Shown piece by piece: positions 9,539 through 18,343 of a stretch of 64,000 nt of DNA. Source of the DNA: Cytophagaceae bacterium. GTDB taxonomy: Bacteria; Bacteroidota; Bacteroidia; Cytophagales; Flexibacteraceae. Below the pieces are notes generated by a model. It was not told where the DNA came from. It ran no database searches and saw only the letters and a program-made list of their open reading frames with translations. A program made the position numbers and the translations under genes. The stretch spans positions 16,059-80,058 of the forward strand of contig JAIYDB010000038.1 in the NCBI GenBank assembly GCA_027487695.1. The letters run 5' to 3'. Numbering within the stretch: position 1 is the stretch's first letter; the number at the start of each line of letters is the position of its first letter.

Positions 9539-9967
9539 ATGAGTCGTAAGTTAAGAAATGTAATGTTGGTGGATGACGATCCTGCCTTAAACTGGATTAG
9601 CACCAAAATAATTGAGCTAGGAGGATACTCCGATTCAATTATTGATTTTACAAATCCATTAGATGGATTAGAGTATCTTAAAAATAACTCAGAGGAAGGA
9701 AATATACTTCCATGTGTTCTTTTTTTGGATATTAATATGCCATATATGAATGGTTGGGACTTCTTAACTGAACTAAAAATTATAAGTCCTGAACTTCCTA
9801 AAACTACGCTCATATATATACTTACTTCTTCAGACTTTAATGAAGATGTAGAGAAGTCAAAATCCTTTACTGAACTATCAGGTTATTTCGTTAAGCCGTT
9901 GGCTCCTGAATATTTCGAGAAGGTGTTTAGTGAATTAGATGCGAAGCAACCAGGTTGGGATAAATAA
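9539..9967 (+). CDS. Single-domain response regulator
   Basis: The 142-residue protein is a receiver domain with no output domain. The acidic pocket is Asp12-14 (VDDDP), the phosphorylation site is Asp64 (LDINMP), the switch residue is in LTSSD, and the conserved Lys119 is in VKP. The ATG directly follows the TAG of the kinase gene, which points to coupled translation and a cognate pair. With no DNA-binding part it likely acts by protein contact or as a phosphorelay step. It converges on recR with only two bases between the stops. Confidence 0.92.
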   Translation: MSRKLRNVMLVDDDPALNWISTKIIELGGYSDSIIDFTNPLDGLEYLKNNSEEGNILPCVLFLDINMPYMNGWDFLTELKIISPELPKTTLIYILTSSDFNEDVEKSKSFTELSGYFVKPLAPEYFEKVFSELDAKQPGWDK

Positions 9968-9969
9968 AT

Positions 9970-10572
9970 TTATCCTTGTTTTATTCTGTTTAAGATACTT
10001 CTGCCAAGAGTAACTTCATCGGCATATTCCAATTCACCTCCTATAGGCACACCTCGGGCAATAGTGCTTACTGTCAAGTTAAAACTGCTTAGTTTTCTGT
10101 TCAAATAAAATGCAGTGGTATCGCCCTCCATGTTTGGGCTAAGCGCGAGAATTACTTCGGTAATGGTACCATCTAATCTTCCTAAAAGCGATTCAATCTG
10201 CAAATCTGCTGGTCCCACTCCATCCATTGGGGAAATTAGTCCACCCAAAACATGATACATTCCATGGTACTGATGGGTGTTTTCGATAGCCATAACATCC
10301 CTAAAATCTTCAACTACACATAAAATGTGTCGGTCTCTATTATCAGATGAGCAGAAGTTGCATTCTACCTCATCGCTCAGATTATGACACGTTTTACAGA
10401 ATTTAGTATCTGATTTAAGCTTAGTCAAAGCATCAACCAACTGAAGTGTAAAAAGCTCTTCCTGCTTTAAAAGATGTAAAGCCAACCTTAAAGCACTTTT
10501 TTTACCAATACCAGGTAGTTTACTAATTTGCTCAACTGCTTTTTCAACCGATTTTGATGGATAACTCTGCAT
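9970..10572 (-). CDS. recR: Recombination mediator RecR
   Basis: RecR works with RecO to load RecA at single-stranded gaps. The 200 residues from ATG 10572 give the normal length. Features are the helix-hairpin-helix LPGIGKKSA, a zinc finger with Cys59, Cys62, Cys71 and Cys74, and the Toprim region ending GGELEYADEVTLGRSI. An upstream in-frame start at 10647 would add 25 residues not found in the family and would overlap the divergent cmk start, so 10572 is preferred. Confidence 0.95.
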   Translation of the reverse strand: MQSYPSKSVEKAVEQISKLPGIGKKSALRLALHLLKQEELFTLQLVDALTKLKSDTKFCKTCHNLSDEVECNFCSSDNRDRHILCVVEDFRDVMAIENTHQYHGMYHVLGGLISPMDGVGPADLQIESLLGRLDGTITEVILALSPNMEGDTTAFYLNRKLSSFNLTVSTIARGVPIGGELEYADEVTLGRSILNRIKQG

Positions 10573-10646
10573 AACTGCAAAATAACAAAGCAAACAGTAG
10601 TTAGTGTTTTTTATCTTGCCAATTATTTCATAATTGTATTTTAGCA

Positions 10647-11339
10647 ATGCAAAACATCATCATTGCCATCGATGGCTACTCCGCCTGTGGTAAAAGTACC
10701 ACAGCAAAATTGGTGGCAGAAAAACTTGGGTTTACCTATATTGATACTGGAGCTATGTATAGGGCAGTAACTCTTTATTTTTTGCAACACTATATTTCAT
10801 TAGATAACCCGAAAGAAGTAAGTAAAGCATTAAGCAACATACATTTAACTTTTCAAAAAACGGCTTCATCCACCAATGCCGATATGTTTTTAAACGGGCT
10901 TAATGTAGAAGATGAGATTCGTAAAATGTATATCAGTGACCAAGTAAGCCAAGTATCTGCTCTTAAAGATGTACGTGTGGCGATGGTAGATCAGCAACAA
11001 CGCATGGGCAAAAAGAAGGCTATTGTGATGGATGGTAGAGATATTGGAACCCACGTATTTCCCCAAGCTGAGCTAAAAATATTTATGAGTGCCGATATGG
11101 AAATAAGAGCAGGACGTAGGCAACAGGAATTACTTGAAAAGGGACAGCTTGTACCTTTAACTGAAGTAATAGAGAATATCAGAAAACGAGATGCCATTGA
11201 TACCACCCGCAAAGAAAGTCCATTGGTGCAAGCCAGCGATGCAGTCTTAGTTGATACTTCTCACCTTACCATTGAAGAACAAGTAGATATTGTGCTGCAT
11301 TACGCTACAGAAGTAGTTACTGCCAAAATGAAAGGATGA
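10647..11339 (+). CDS. cmk: Cytidylate kinase
   Basis: The enzyme phosphorylates CMP and dCMP. The P-loop is GYSACGKST (residues 10-18), followed by IDTGAMYRAVT. The CMP-binding region DGRDIGTHVFP and the lid AGRRQQEL are both present. The length of 230 is normal. It is divergent from recR, and the ATGA at its end overlaps the start of the DUF167 gene. Confidence 0.96.
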   Translation: MQNIIIAIDGYSACGKSTTAKLVAEKLGFTYIDTGAMYRAVTLYFLQHYISLDNPKEVSKALSNIHLTFQKTASSTNADMFLNGLNVEDEIRKMYISDQVSQVSALKDVRVAMVDQQQRMGKKKAIVMDGRDIGTHVFPQAELKIFMSADMEIRAGRRQQELLEKGQLVPLTEVIENIRKRDAIDTTRKESPLVQASDAVLVDTSHLTIEEQVDIVLHYATEVVTAKMKG

Positions 11340-11560
11340 TTTTACACCTTAAAGTAAAAGCTGGCGCCAGAAAAAGTGAGCTTACCCAATCAGAGGCAGG
11401 AGAATGGCAACTTAAAATTGCGGCTCCTCCTGTAGATGGAAAAGCCAATGAGGCAATCATTGAATTTTTGGCCGAGCACTACAAGGTTCCTAAACGGGCA
11501 GTTACCATATTAAGTGGACATACTGCACCCTTCAAAAAAATAGAAATTGACGGAATTTAA
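11336..11560 (+). CDS. DUF167 (YggU-type) protein
   Basis: This 74-residue protein has the DUF167 core: LHLKVKAGARKSELTQ at the start, then PPVDGKANEAIIEFLAEHY and ILSGHTAPFKKIEI. It overlaps cmk by ATGA, which implies translational coupling. The molecular role of the family is not established. Confidence 0.9.
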   Translation: MILHLKVKAGARKSELTQSEAGEWQLKIAAPPVDGKANEAIIEFLAEHYKVPKRAVTILSGHTAPFKKIEIDGI

Positions 11561-11566
11561 TTACTC

Positions 11567-11854
11567 ATGACTAATTCAAATAAATCTAATAGCATTTTCA
11601 AAGCCATAGCCTACGCAGAAGGAATTTCTTTCCTACTTCTTCTTGGCATTGCTATGCCGCTGAAATATATGGCAGGTATTCCAGAACCAGTAAAGTACCT
11701 AGGTTGGGCTCACGGAGTGCTATTTATCCTCTATATGGTAGCTTTAGTTCAAGTATTCTTTACGCAAAGGTTAAGTATTTTAAAACTTGGCTTAGGCGTA
11801 ATTGCTGCCTTTTTACCATTCGGACCATTTCTATTCCATAGAAATTTGAAGTAG
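11567..11854 (+). CDS. DUF3817 integral membrane protein
   Basis: The 95-residue protein has three predicted membrane helices and the family signature EGISFLLLLGIAMPLKYM, followed by GWAHGVLFILYMVAL and FLPFGPFLFHRNL. It follows the DUF167 gene after six bases and closes the cmk operon. Members of this family have no known function. Confidence 0.88.
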   Translation: MTNSNKSNSIFKAIAYAEGISFLLLLGIAMPLKYMAGIPEPVKYLGWAHGVLFILYMVALVQVFFTQRLSILKLGLGVIAAFLPFGPFLFHRNLK

Positions 11855-12432
11855 AAATACCATCAGGTTCATTGGATAGCCCACCATATATTGGTGTACA
11901 AGATTTAATGAAACTAGCTGCCATTTATGATGCGCTTACTCTTTTAAAGCTACTTTTAGATAATTGATACGTTTTTTTGGAGGGCACAAGCCTTTCAGAA
12001 AATGGAGCTTTTATAATTCATCCTGCTAACTGGCCAAAATCAGATATCGAAAGTGCCAAAAAGTGTTGGCCAGCCATGGAAAGGGCAGATTTACAGTTTG
12101 TGGGAGTAAATGCACCTGAAAGTGTAAACGGACATACTCCAAAACATTTTGATGGGATACTAAATGGTATGGCTTGTGAATTAAAGTTTATTGAACCAAA
12201 ATCTCAAAAAATATCTCAAGACAAATTATTAGGCCATATAAAAGATCATGTTTTAAAAGCTAACAAGCAAGGAGCTGAAATAGCAGTAATAATTATTTCT
12301 AAGCATATTAGTCATGAAAACATGGATTGGAAAGTTTTTGATACTCGTATTGCAGGTGTAGTAAAAAAGCAGTATCAGACACTAAAAAAGGCAATCATAC
12401 TTCCTGGAAACGGAAAAAGCATCAATGAATGA
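11842..12432 (+). pseudogene. Decayed fragment with CdiA-type C-terminal nuclease domain
   Basis: One reading frame runs from 11842 to 12432, broken by a single TGA at 11965-11967. Before the stop it reads IPSGSLDSPPYIGVQDLMK; after it, a 151-residue segment (from TTG 11977) contains ADLQFVGVN, HFDGILNGMACELKF and GAEIAVIIISKH. The spaced Asp, Glu-Leu-Lys pattern and the strand after it resemble the PD-(D/E)XK-like tRNase domain found at the C-termini of CdiA and MuF-type polymorphic toxins. There is no signal peptide, no delivery module and no immunity gene. A start at TTG 11977 as a small intact gene is the alternative. The family assignment is by pattern only. Confidence 0.5.
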
Positions 12433-12543
12433 CGCCTTTTCGTGGAGCTTTCAAGATCCCGTCAATAGACGCTGCCCCCCAAAAGCCATTGCAGTATAGA
12501 AATATACCAACTAATTCAATTTCTTTAAAATACACCTAAAATA

Positions 12544-12608
12544 AATTACCCAAACCTGCCTATTAGCAAACCACCTTACAGTTCAATAATTGGTTAGTTT
12601 GGGTAATT
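12544..12608. repeat. Spaced inverted repeat downstream of the dioxygenase gene
   Basis: AATTACCCAAAC (12544-12555) and GTTTGGGTAATT (12597-12608) are perfect 12-base inverted arms around 41 bases. On the minus strand the structure comes after the homogentisate dioxygenase stop codon and could fold into a long hairpin that ends transcription. No long T-tract follows, so a terminator role is unsure. Confidence 0.5.
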
Positions 12609-12625
12609 GTTTAGTTAACAACTTA

Positions 12626-13786
12626 TTACATCCAGCTATATGGGTAATTACCATCGTTCCATTCCATAGCCTGTGTGGTTAGGAATAGTGGCTTAAAGGT
12701 ATCTACCATCACAGCTAGCTCGTGAGTTTCTTTAGCACCAATGCTGGCTTCTACTGTACCAGGGTGTGGACCGTGAGGCAACCCACCCGGGTGCAAAGTA
12801 AAGCTGGCAACATCTATTCCTTTTCTGCTCATAAAGTTTCCTTCCACGTAATACAGCACTTCATCAGAATCAATGTTACTGTGGTTATAAGGTGCAGGAA
12901 TTGATAGTGGATGGTAGTCAAACAACCTAGGCACAAAGCTACAAACCACAAAACCATTGGCTTGGAATGTTTGGTGTATTGGTGGTGGCAAGTGTAACCT
13001 ACCAGTGATAGGTTCAAAGTCATGTATAGAAAGGCAATAAGGATATAAGAATCCATCCCAACCCACAACATCTAATGGGGAAGTTTCGTATACGAAGCTG
13101 TGCATAAAGCCTTGCTTCTTTACTTTAATGGTATGTTCGCCTTTAGTATCGTCAATCGCTAAATATTGAGGGCCTCTAATATCACGTTCGCAATATGGGC
13201 TATGCTCCATTAGCTGACCAAGTTCATTTCTGTAACGCTTTACAGTTTCAACTGGTCCCATAGCTTCAATATACAAGAAACGAGGCGGAACATCTTTCTG
13301 GAACTGCATTTTATAGATAGTAGTCCTAGGAATAACTATATAATCTCCCGGTTCAAAAGGCAATACCCCAAACTGACTTATTAGTTCTCCCCTACCCTCG
13401 TGGATAAAAAGAATTTCATCAGCCTCGCCGTTTTTGTAAAAGTAATCAGTATCAGCAAACAAGGGTAAGCATATACCCATTACCAAATCGTTATTGAACA
13501 TAAGCGGAACCCTCCCGCTTATAGGGTCGCCATTTCTAGTTTGAGCAGTACTAGTTTTTAAATGCACTGGCGAAAGCTTATAATCTTCAGACTTGGTTAT
13601 AGGCATAGGAACGGGCTCCCCTACCCTAATTATCCTAGTAGGCGCATTCTTATGATAAAGGTTGGAGTAAACACCACTAAAACCTTCACTACTCACTAGC
13701 TCCTCTTTATATAAACTGCCATCAGGCTGGCGAAACTGGGTATGTCTTTTTCTAGGGATTTCGCCTAGCTTGAAATAATAACTCAT
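12626..13786 (-). CDS. hmgA: Homogentisate 1,2-dioxygenase
   Basis: This Fe(II) cupin enzyme opens the ring of homogentisate in tyrosine and phenylalanine breakdown. From ATG 13786 it has 386 residues, beginning MSYYFKLGEIPRKRHTQF. Likely iron ligands are His302 and Glu309 in NHSNIDSDEV and His338 in LPHGPHPGT; VYETSPLDVVGWDG is a strong family block. An upstream in-frame ATG (13843) lies before the likely -7 element, so 13786 is favoured. No other catabolic gene for this pathway is adjacent. Confidence 0.9.
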   Translation of the reverse strand: MSYYFKLGEIPRKRHTQFRQPDGSLYKEELVSSEGFSGVYSNLYHKNAPTRIIRVGEPVPMPITKSEDYKLSPVHLKTSTAQTRNGDPISGRVPLMFNNDLVMGICLPLFADTDYFYKNGEADEILFIHEGRGELISQFGVLPFEPGDYIVIPRTTIYKMQFQKDVPPRFLYIEAMGPVETVKRYRNELGQLMEHSPYCERDIRGPQYLAIDDTKGEHTIKVKKQGFMHSFVYETSPLDVVGWDGFLYPYCLSIHDFEPITGRLHLPPPIHQTFQANGFVVCSFVPRLFDYHPLSIPAPYNHSNIDSDEVLYYVEGNFMSRKGIDVASFTLHPGGLPHGPHPGTVEASIGAKETHELAVMVDTFKPLFLTTQAMEWNDGNYPYSWM

Positions 13787-13830
13787 AGCAAAATGCTTTT
13801 TGTTAAGGTGTATCGTTATGTTATAGCACT

Positions 13831-13838
13831 CAAAATTA
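13831..13838 (-). promoter_or_regulatory. Likely -7 element of hmgA
   Basis: On the minus strand this reads TAATTTTG, an exact TAnnTTTG, 45 bases before the ATG at 13786. No TTG is found at the ideal -33 distance, so this is only a partial match. Confidence 0.45.
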
Positions 13839-13880
13839 AGCAAAATTGTAGCTGAATATTATGATGAATATCAGTTCCAT

Positions 13881-13888
13881 TACCTTTG
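13881..13888 (+). promoter_or_regulatory. Likely -7 element for the 13915 gene
   Basis: TACCTTTG fits TAnnTTTG exactly. It lies 26 bases before the ATG at 13915, which supports that start over the upstream in-frame ATG at 13861. Confidence 0.5.
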
Positions 13889-13914
13889 CAACATTAACAA
13901 TTGAAAAGCCTCTA

Positions 13915-14511
13915 ATGCGCTACCTAATTTTTCTATGCCTATTCTGCCTAATAAGCAGTTTTGCTAGCGCGCAATCGCCCGATCAAATTGCCTTTAACGG
14001 CAAATTAATGGAGGTTAGCTTGATAAAATTAGATAGTGGTTTTGTTTACTTCACCCAAAACGGACAAACCAATAGGCTGAAACTTACTAATGTTGATTTT
14101 ATAATTATTGGCTTTGTCCCAAGAACAGATAAATACAAGAAACAAGATTCTGTATTCGCCCCTTATATACTCCGAGCCGATGAAGCAGTTGAACTTATTT
14201 CAACTAAACCCATAAGCTTTAAAAACGATTATAGGCAGCATGCCAATATCATAAATAACCAATTTGGCTATAGCGCTTCAGACTTAGAAGAACTTGCCTC
14301 GGAAAATAAGCGATCATACAAAAGGAATTTAGTTGGTGGTAGCAGTTTACTTGTCCTAGGTTTAACAAGCAGTTTATATTTAAGTAATACGTGGCGAATA
14401 ATACCCACTATCTTTGGCACCGCAAGTGGTACTGCGCTACTTGTGAGATGCGGCATTAAAAAGAAAAGAGCCGCTCAATATAAATCTTTGGCAAAGAGTA
14501 CAGAAGAATGA
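13915..14511 (+). CDS. Exported protein of unknown function
   Basis: From ATG 13915 the 198-residue product starts with a Sec signal peptide ending SFASAQ. The body begins with a short beta-rich stretch (LMEVSLIKLDSGFVYFTQNGQTNRLKL) resembling small domains seen in many Bacteroidota exported proteins, and it has a hydrophobic segment near the C-terminus followed by a basic tail. It overlaps the MORN-repeat gene by ATGA, so the two are probably made together. I do not recognise the family. Confidence 0.75.
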   Translation: MRYLIFLCLFCLISSFASAQSPDQIAFNGKLMEVSLIKLDSGFVYFTQNGQTNRLKLTNVDFIIIGFVPRTDKYKKQDSVFAPYILRADEAVELISTKPISFKNDYRQHANIINNQFGYSASDLEELASENKRSYKRNLVGGSSLLVLGLTSSLYLSNTWRIIPTIFGTASGTALLVRCGIKKKRAAQYKSLAKSTEE

Positions 14512-16277
14512 TTTGGAGGTGTATTATTTTATTTTTGTTTGTTTCCACAAATGTGGTAGCACAAGAAAGTATTGCACCACAATTACTTAAGCCTTTAAAA
14601 AGGTGGTTTAGAACCGATTCTGTTAATATTCAAAACCAGAAAGTTGTTTCTTACACCGATACGCTTAGCCATTTATGCAGACTTCGCTTTGTATATGAGC
14701 CAAACGGCAAACTCTCAGAAACTTACCGTTTTTTTCCCGAAGGAAGTTTAGAATATTACTCCAATTTTGATAGCACTACTGGCTGCGGCAGAATAACATG
14801 GTTTTCAGAGCCTGACTTAGGCATATATGACAAAGCTTTTGACGGCTATTTACCAGAAGGTGTATGGATTGAATATCACCCAAATGGAGCTATTGCTAAC
14901 ATTAGTTATTACTCAGACGGTGTACAAGTAGGAGATTATGAGGAGTTTAATGAAAGCGAGCAGCTCTCTATGGCTGGTTACTTGATTAATGGTAAACGAG
15001 ATGGAGAATGGGAAATTTATAGCCCCAATGGCAGATTGCTTCGGATTGAAGAATACCAAAATGGAGCTCTAGTAAACATTTTAAAAAGTGTTGATGGTAA
15101 AGATAAACCATTGAAATATGGCAACTTTAAAAACGGTAATGGCAGGCTAATCCATTACCACGAAAACGGAAAACCAAATTCTATTCTTAACTATAAAAAC
15201 GGATTCCCTACCGATACTGCCAAATTCTTTCATCCTAATGGAAATTTGAGTGCATTAGGCTTTTATAAAGATACTCTACTTCAAGGTCCATTCTTTACTT
15301 ACGATACCTTAGGCAACTTAGAAAGCTTTACAACCTTAGTTAATGGTGAAAAAAATGGAAAGTATTTTGAGTATGACCCAAATGGCAACCTAATTACTCT
15401 TGGCCATTACACTGATGATTTAGAAGATTCATTATGGGTAGAGCTTTACCCAGATAGCACTGTTGAGCGCATAGGTATATTTAAACTAGGCAAACCGCAG
15501 GGATGGTGGCAAACCTTTTATGATACTGGCGAACTAGCCTTAGAGCAATACTTTAATAATGGCTTATTAGATAGTGCAGAAACAGAATGGTTTCCAGATG
15601 GTGCCCTGTCTTATGAAGGAGACTTTGTAAATGGATTACGGGAAGGAGCATGGGTAAGCTTCTTTGAAAATGGGTTAATGGCCGATTCAATCACCTATTC
15701 CGAAGGACTTGAGGTTGGAAATTGCTTCTTTTATAATGAAGATGGTTACCTAGAAGCAGTAGGTCCAATGCGTTTTGGGCTATGCCATGGCTATTGGAAA
15801 GAATATTATCCAGATGGTATTATTAAACTAGAAGGCAATTACCTGAACGATGAAAAACAAGGAATATGGAAGTTAAATTGGGCAAGTGGTGCTCAATGCC
15901 AGTTACTTACCTATGAAAATGGGGCTTTAATGGAAGTATCTGACTTTATAACCCCAAAAGGCAAGAACCTTGATAAAGGCACGCTTGTAAAAGGAAACGG
16001 AACAAGGCTTGTTTATTCTTTAAAAGGGAAATTGCTCACAGAAACTAATTATGTAAACGGATTGGCTGAAGGAAAAGCAACTGCCTTTAATGAAAAAGGC
16101 AAAAAGCAAGCTGAAGGAAAATTCCTAAATGGGAAGAAAAATGGTATATGGTTGTTCTACGATGAAAAAGGCAAACTACATACCGAAGGAAACTACCAAA
16201 ATGGAAAGCCACTTGGAATTTGGAAATACTTTAATGCCGAAGGGAAAGAAGTTGAAAGGCAAACAATTAGGGAATAA
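14508..16277 (+). CDS. Exported MORN-repeat protein (YwqK-like repeats)
   Basis: The 589-residue product has a signal peptide (ending VVAQ) and then an almost continuous array of MORN-variant repeats of about 23 residues, with the theme G-x-W-x-x-Y-x-x-N-G-x-L and Y-x-x-G-x-x-x-G. More than fifteen units are visible from about residue 85 to the end. Many databases label such proteins toxin-antitoxin YwqK family antitoxin, but here the signal peptide makes it periplasmic or surface-located and no toxin is adjacent. The repeats form an extended beta-hairpin ribbon that probably binds a partner or glycan. It is coupled to the preceding gene. Confidence 0.85.
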   Translation: MIWRCIILFLFVSTNVVAQESIAPQLLKPLKRWFRTDSVNIQNQKVVSYTDTLSHLCRLRFVYEPNGKLSETYRFFPEGSLEYYSNFDSTTGCGRITWFSEPDLGIYDKAFDGYLPEGVWIEYHPNGAIANISYYSDGVQVGDYEEFNESEQLSMAGYLINGKRDGEWEIYSPNGRLLRIEEYQNGALVNILKSVDGKDKPLKYGNFKNGNGRLIHYHENGKPNSILNYKNGFPTDTAKFFHPNGNLSALGFYKDTLLQGPFFTYDTLGNLESFTTLVNGEKNGKYFEYDPNGNLITLGHYTDDLEDSLWVELYPDSTVERIGIFKLGKPQGWWQTFYDTGELALEQYFNNGLLDSAETEWFPDGALSYEGDFVNGLREGAWVSFFENGLMADSITYSEGLEVGNCFFYNEDGYLEAVGPMRFGLCHGYWKEYYPDGIIKLEGNYLNDEKQGIWKLNWASGAQCQLLTYENGALMEVSDFITPKGKNLDKGTLVKGNGTRLVYSLKGKLLTETNYVNGLAEGKATAFNEKGKKQAEGKFLNGKKNGIWLFYDEKGKLHTEGNYQNGKPLGIWKYFNAEGKEVERQTIRE

Positions 16278-16380
16278 TTCCCATTATAAAACAAAGCCCT
16301 AAAAAAGAAATTTTTTGTATTTTTTTGGGAATAATATTTCTTTTTTGCAAGTTTACCTTAAGAATTCAAACTATTTTAAT

Positions 16381-17739
16381 ATGATTAGCCAAAATTTTAA
16401 GGTTTTTGCCGTTGAAGACGATCCCATTTTTAGCCGAATGTTGCGTTATTTATTAGAATTAGACCCTGAAAACGAGGTACAAATTTTTAATAAAGGCAGC
16501 GAAATGCTTAATTTTCTGCATGAAAAGCCTAGTTTGGTTACTATTGACTACTCTTTACCAGATACCAATGGGGCCGATTTACTTAAAAAGATAAAAGCTG
16601 AAAATCCTGATATACCAGTAATTGTTATTTCAGGTCAGGAAGATATTACAACTGCCGTACAGCTATTAAAACTTGGGGCATTTGACTATATCTGTAAAGA
16701 TACAGAGTTGAAAGACAGGCTACTTAATACACTGAGGCATGCAAAGCGCAATGAATCGTTAGTTACCCAAATAGAATTACTGAAAGAAGAAGTAAGCAGG
16801 AAGTATGATTTTGAAAAGAGTATAATAGGACAAAGCGTTGCCATTAGGCGTATATTCTCTTTATTAGAAAAGGCAACGGGTACCAATATTACAGTTTCAA
16901 TAACTGGTGAAACTGGTTCTGGTAAAGAAGTGGTGGCCAAAGCTGTACATTATAATAGCCAGCGCAAAAGCAAGCCTTTTGTAGCTGTAAACGTAGCCGC
17001 CATACCAGAAGACTTGCTAGAATCTGAATTGTTTGGCTATGAAAAAGGAGCATTTACAGGAGCCGTTAGCAGGCGCATAGGAAAATTTGAAGAAGCTAAT
17101 ACAGGCACTATTTTTCTAGATGAAATAGGAGAAATGCCTTTACACCTTCAAGCCAAAATTCTTAGGGTTTTACAAGAACGTGAGGTTGTGCGTATTGGAG
17201 GCAATGCATCAGTAAAAATTGATGTAAGGGTAATAGTTGCTACTCACCGCAACCTAGCAGAGGAAGTAAAGTCAGGTAATTTCCGCCAAGATTTATACTA
17301 CCGTTTATTAGGTTTACCTATTCACCTTCCTCCATTAAGAGATAGGGATAATGATATCCTTATTTTAGCTAAGCATTTCCTTGATAGCTTTACTAAAGAA
17401 AATAAAATGGGGGCAGTAAAAATTTCGGTAGAAGCAGCTGCCAAACTTAAAAAATACACCTATCCAGGTAATGTTCGTGAGCTAAAAGCAGTAATTGAGC
17501 TTGCATCAGTAATGAGTAGCGACGGGATAATTGAAGAATCAGATATAATTTTTGACGAGACATCGGCTAACGAAGAACTGCTTAATACTGAAATGACCTT
17601 AGATGATTATACCTACCGTATTATTAGGCACTATTTACAGAAATATGATGATAATGTAATTCAGGTTGCTTCAAAATTAAACATAGGTAAAAGCACTATT
17701 TACAGGTATTTAAAGCAAATGGAAGCCCTAGGTATTTAG
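16381..17739 (+). CDS. Sigma-54-dependent response regulator, NtrC family
   Basis: From ATG 16381 the protein has 452 residues. The receiver holds Asp13-14 and the phosphorylation site Asp56 (TIDYSLP). The AAA+ domain has Walker A GETGSGKE (176-183), the sigma-54 contact loop GAFTGA (223-228) and Walker B TIFLDE (243-248). A Fis-type helix-turn-helix closes the protein ([19 protein letters not shown]). It activates RpoN promoters after phosphorylation. No kinase gene is next to it; an HPt gene follows and may feed it phosphate. An upstream in-frame start at 16315 would add 22 residues unlike the family. Confidence 0.95.
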   Translation: MISQNFKVFAVEDDPIFSRMLRYLLELDPENEVQIFNKGSEMLNFLHEKPSLVTIDYSLPDTNGADLLKKIKAENPDIPVIVISGQEDITTAVQLLKLGAFDYICKDTELKDRLLNTLRHAKRNESLVTQIELLKEEVSRKYDFEKSIIGQSVAIRRIFSLLEKATGTNITVSITGETGSGKEVVAKAVHYNSQRKSKPFVAVNVAAIPEDLLESELFGYEKGAFTGAVSRRIGKFEEANTGTIFLDEIGEMPLHLQAKILRVLQEREVVRIGGNASVKIDVRVIVATHRNLAEEVKSGNFRQDLYYRLLGLPIHLPPLRDRDNDILILAKHFLDSFTKENKMGAVKISVEAAAKLKKYTYPGNVRELKAVIELASVMSSDGIIEESDIIFDETSANEELLNTEMTLDDYTYRIIRHYLQKYDDNVIQVASKLNIGKSTIYRYLKQMEALGI

Positions 17740-17855
17740 TTTAATTCAAAACCTGACTGATGTAAGAAATGGGTTGGTTTTCGCAATGTCTATAATTGAA
17801 AGAAGCCGTTCCTTTGTAACATACAAACAGGAAATATAAAAACCCATTTACCACT

Positions 17856-18230
17856 ATGATTACTACTACATTGAACAACCGAGGAAGTATGAATTTAACA
17901 GACCTAACCTTTTTAAGACAGTACAGTGGTAACGATGAGCCATTTGTTTTAGAAATGGTTTCAATGTTTGTAAAACGTACAACATTAGAAATTCCCGAGT
18001 TACTTCGTGCTACCCAATCAGCCAATTGGCCTGCTGTTAAAAGCGCAGTACATAAACTAAAGAGTACCATTAACTTTATGGGCATTACATGTATTAAAGA
18101 CAAAATTCAGTTATGTGAAGATTTGGCTTTAGAGGGCAAGGATGGTCCATATATCACAGAATTAGTTGGTGAAATTGCCGATACTTGCATGCAAGCTGCA
18201 GTTGAACTAGAAGAACAAGTGCTTCATTAA
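17856..18230 (+). CDS. Histidine phosphotransfer (HPt) protein
   Basis: The 124-residue helical protein is a free HPt domain. The phospho-accepting residue is His66 in SAVHKLKSTINFMG, matching the family HxLKgss pattern with an Asn in place of Gly/Ala. HPt proteins relay phosphate from a hybrid kinase to a response regulator. It lies 116 bases after the sigma-54 regulator and ends in a terminator. A start at Met12 (17889) is also possible. Confidence 0.88.
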   Translation: MITTTLNNRGSMNLTDLTFLRQYSGNDEPFVLEMVSMFVKRTTLEIPELLRATQSANWPAVKSAVHKLKSTINFMGITCIKDKIQLCEDLALEGKDGPYITELVGEIADTCMQAAVELEEQVLH

Positions 18231-18255
18231 AATTTACTCATTACTATTCCATATA

Positions 18256-18290
18256 AAAGAGGGCTTACCACTATGGCAAACCCTCTTTTT
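18256..18290 (+). terminator. Terminator after the HPt gene
   Basis: Arms AAAGAGGG and CCCTCTTT enclose an inner CCA/TGG stem and are followed by T residues. It sits between the convergent HPt and kup genes. Confidence 0.75.
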
Positions 18291-18343
18291 TTGTGCTTTA
18301 ACTTTTAAGATTACGATTTACTACAACCTAACATTAGTAAATC

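Noticed and set aside
10573..10647. Longer recR start at 10647
   Set aside because: The 25 extra residues are hydrophobic and absent from the family, and the start would overlap the divergent cmk start.
11842..12608. Prophage or CDI island
   Set aside because: Only one fragment is present, with no phage structural, two-partner secretion or immunity gene.
14508..16277. Antitoxin of a toxin-antitoxin pair
   Set aside because: The product is exported and no toxin gene is linked.
16315..16380. Earlier start of the sigma-54 regulator
   Set aside because: The added residues have no receiver homology; the domain begins right after the ATG at 16381.
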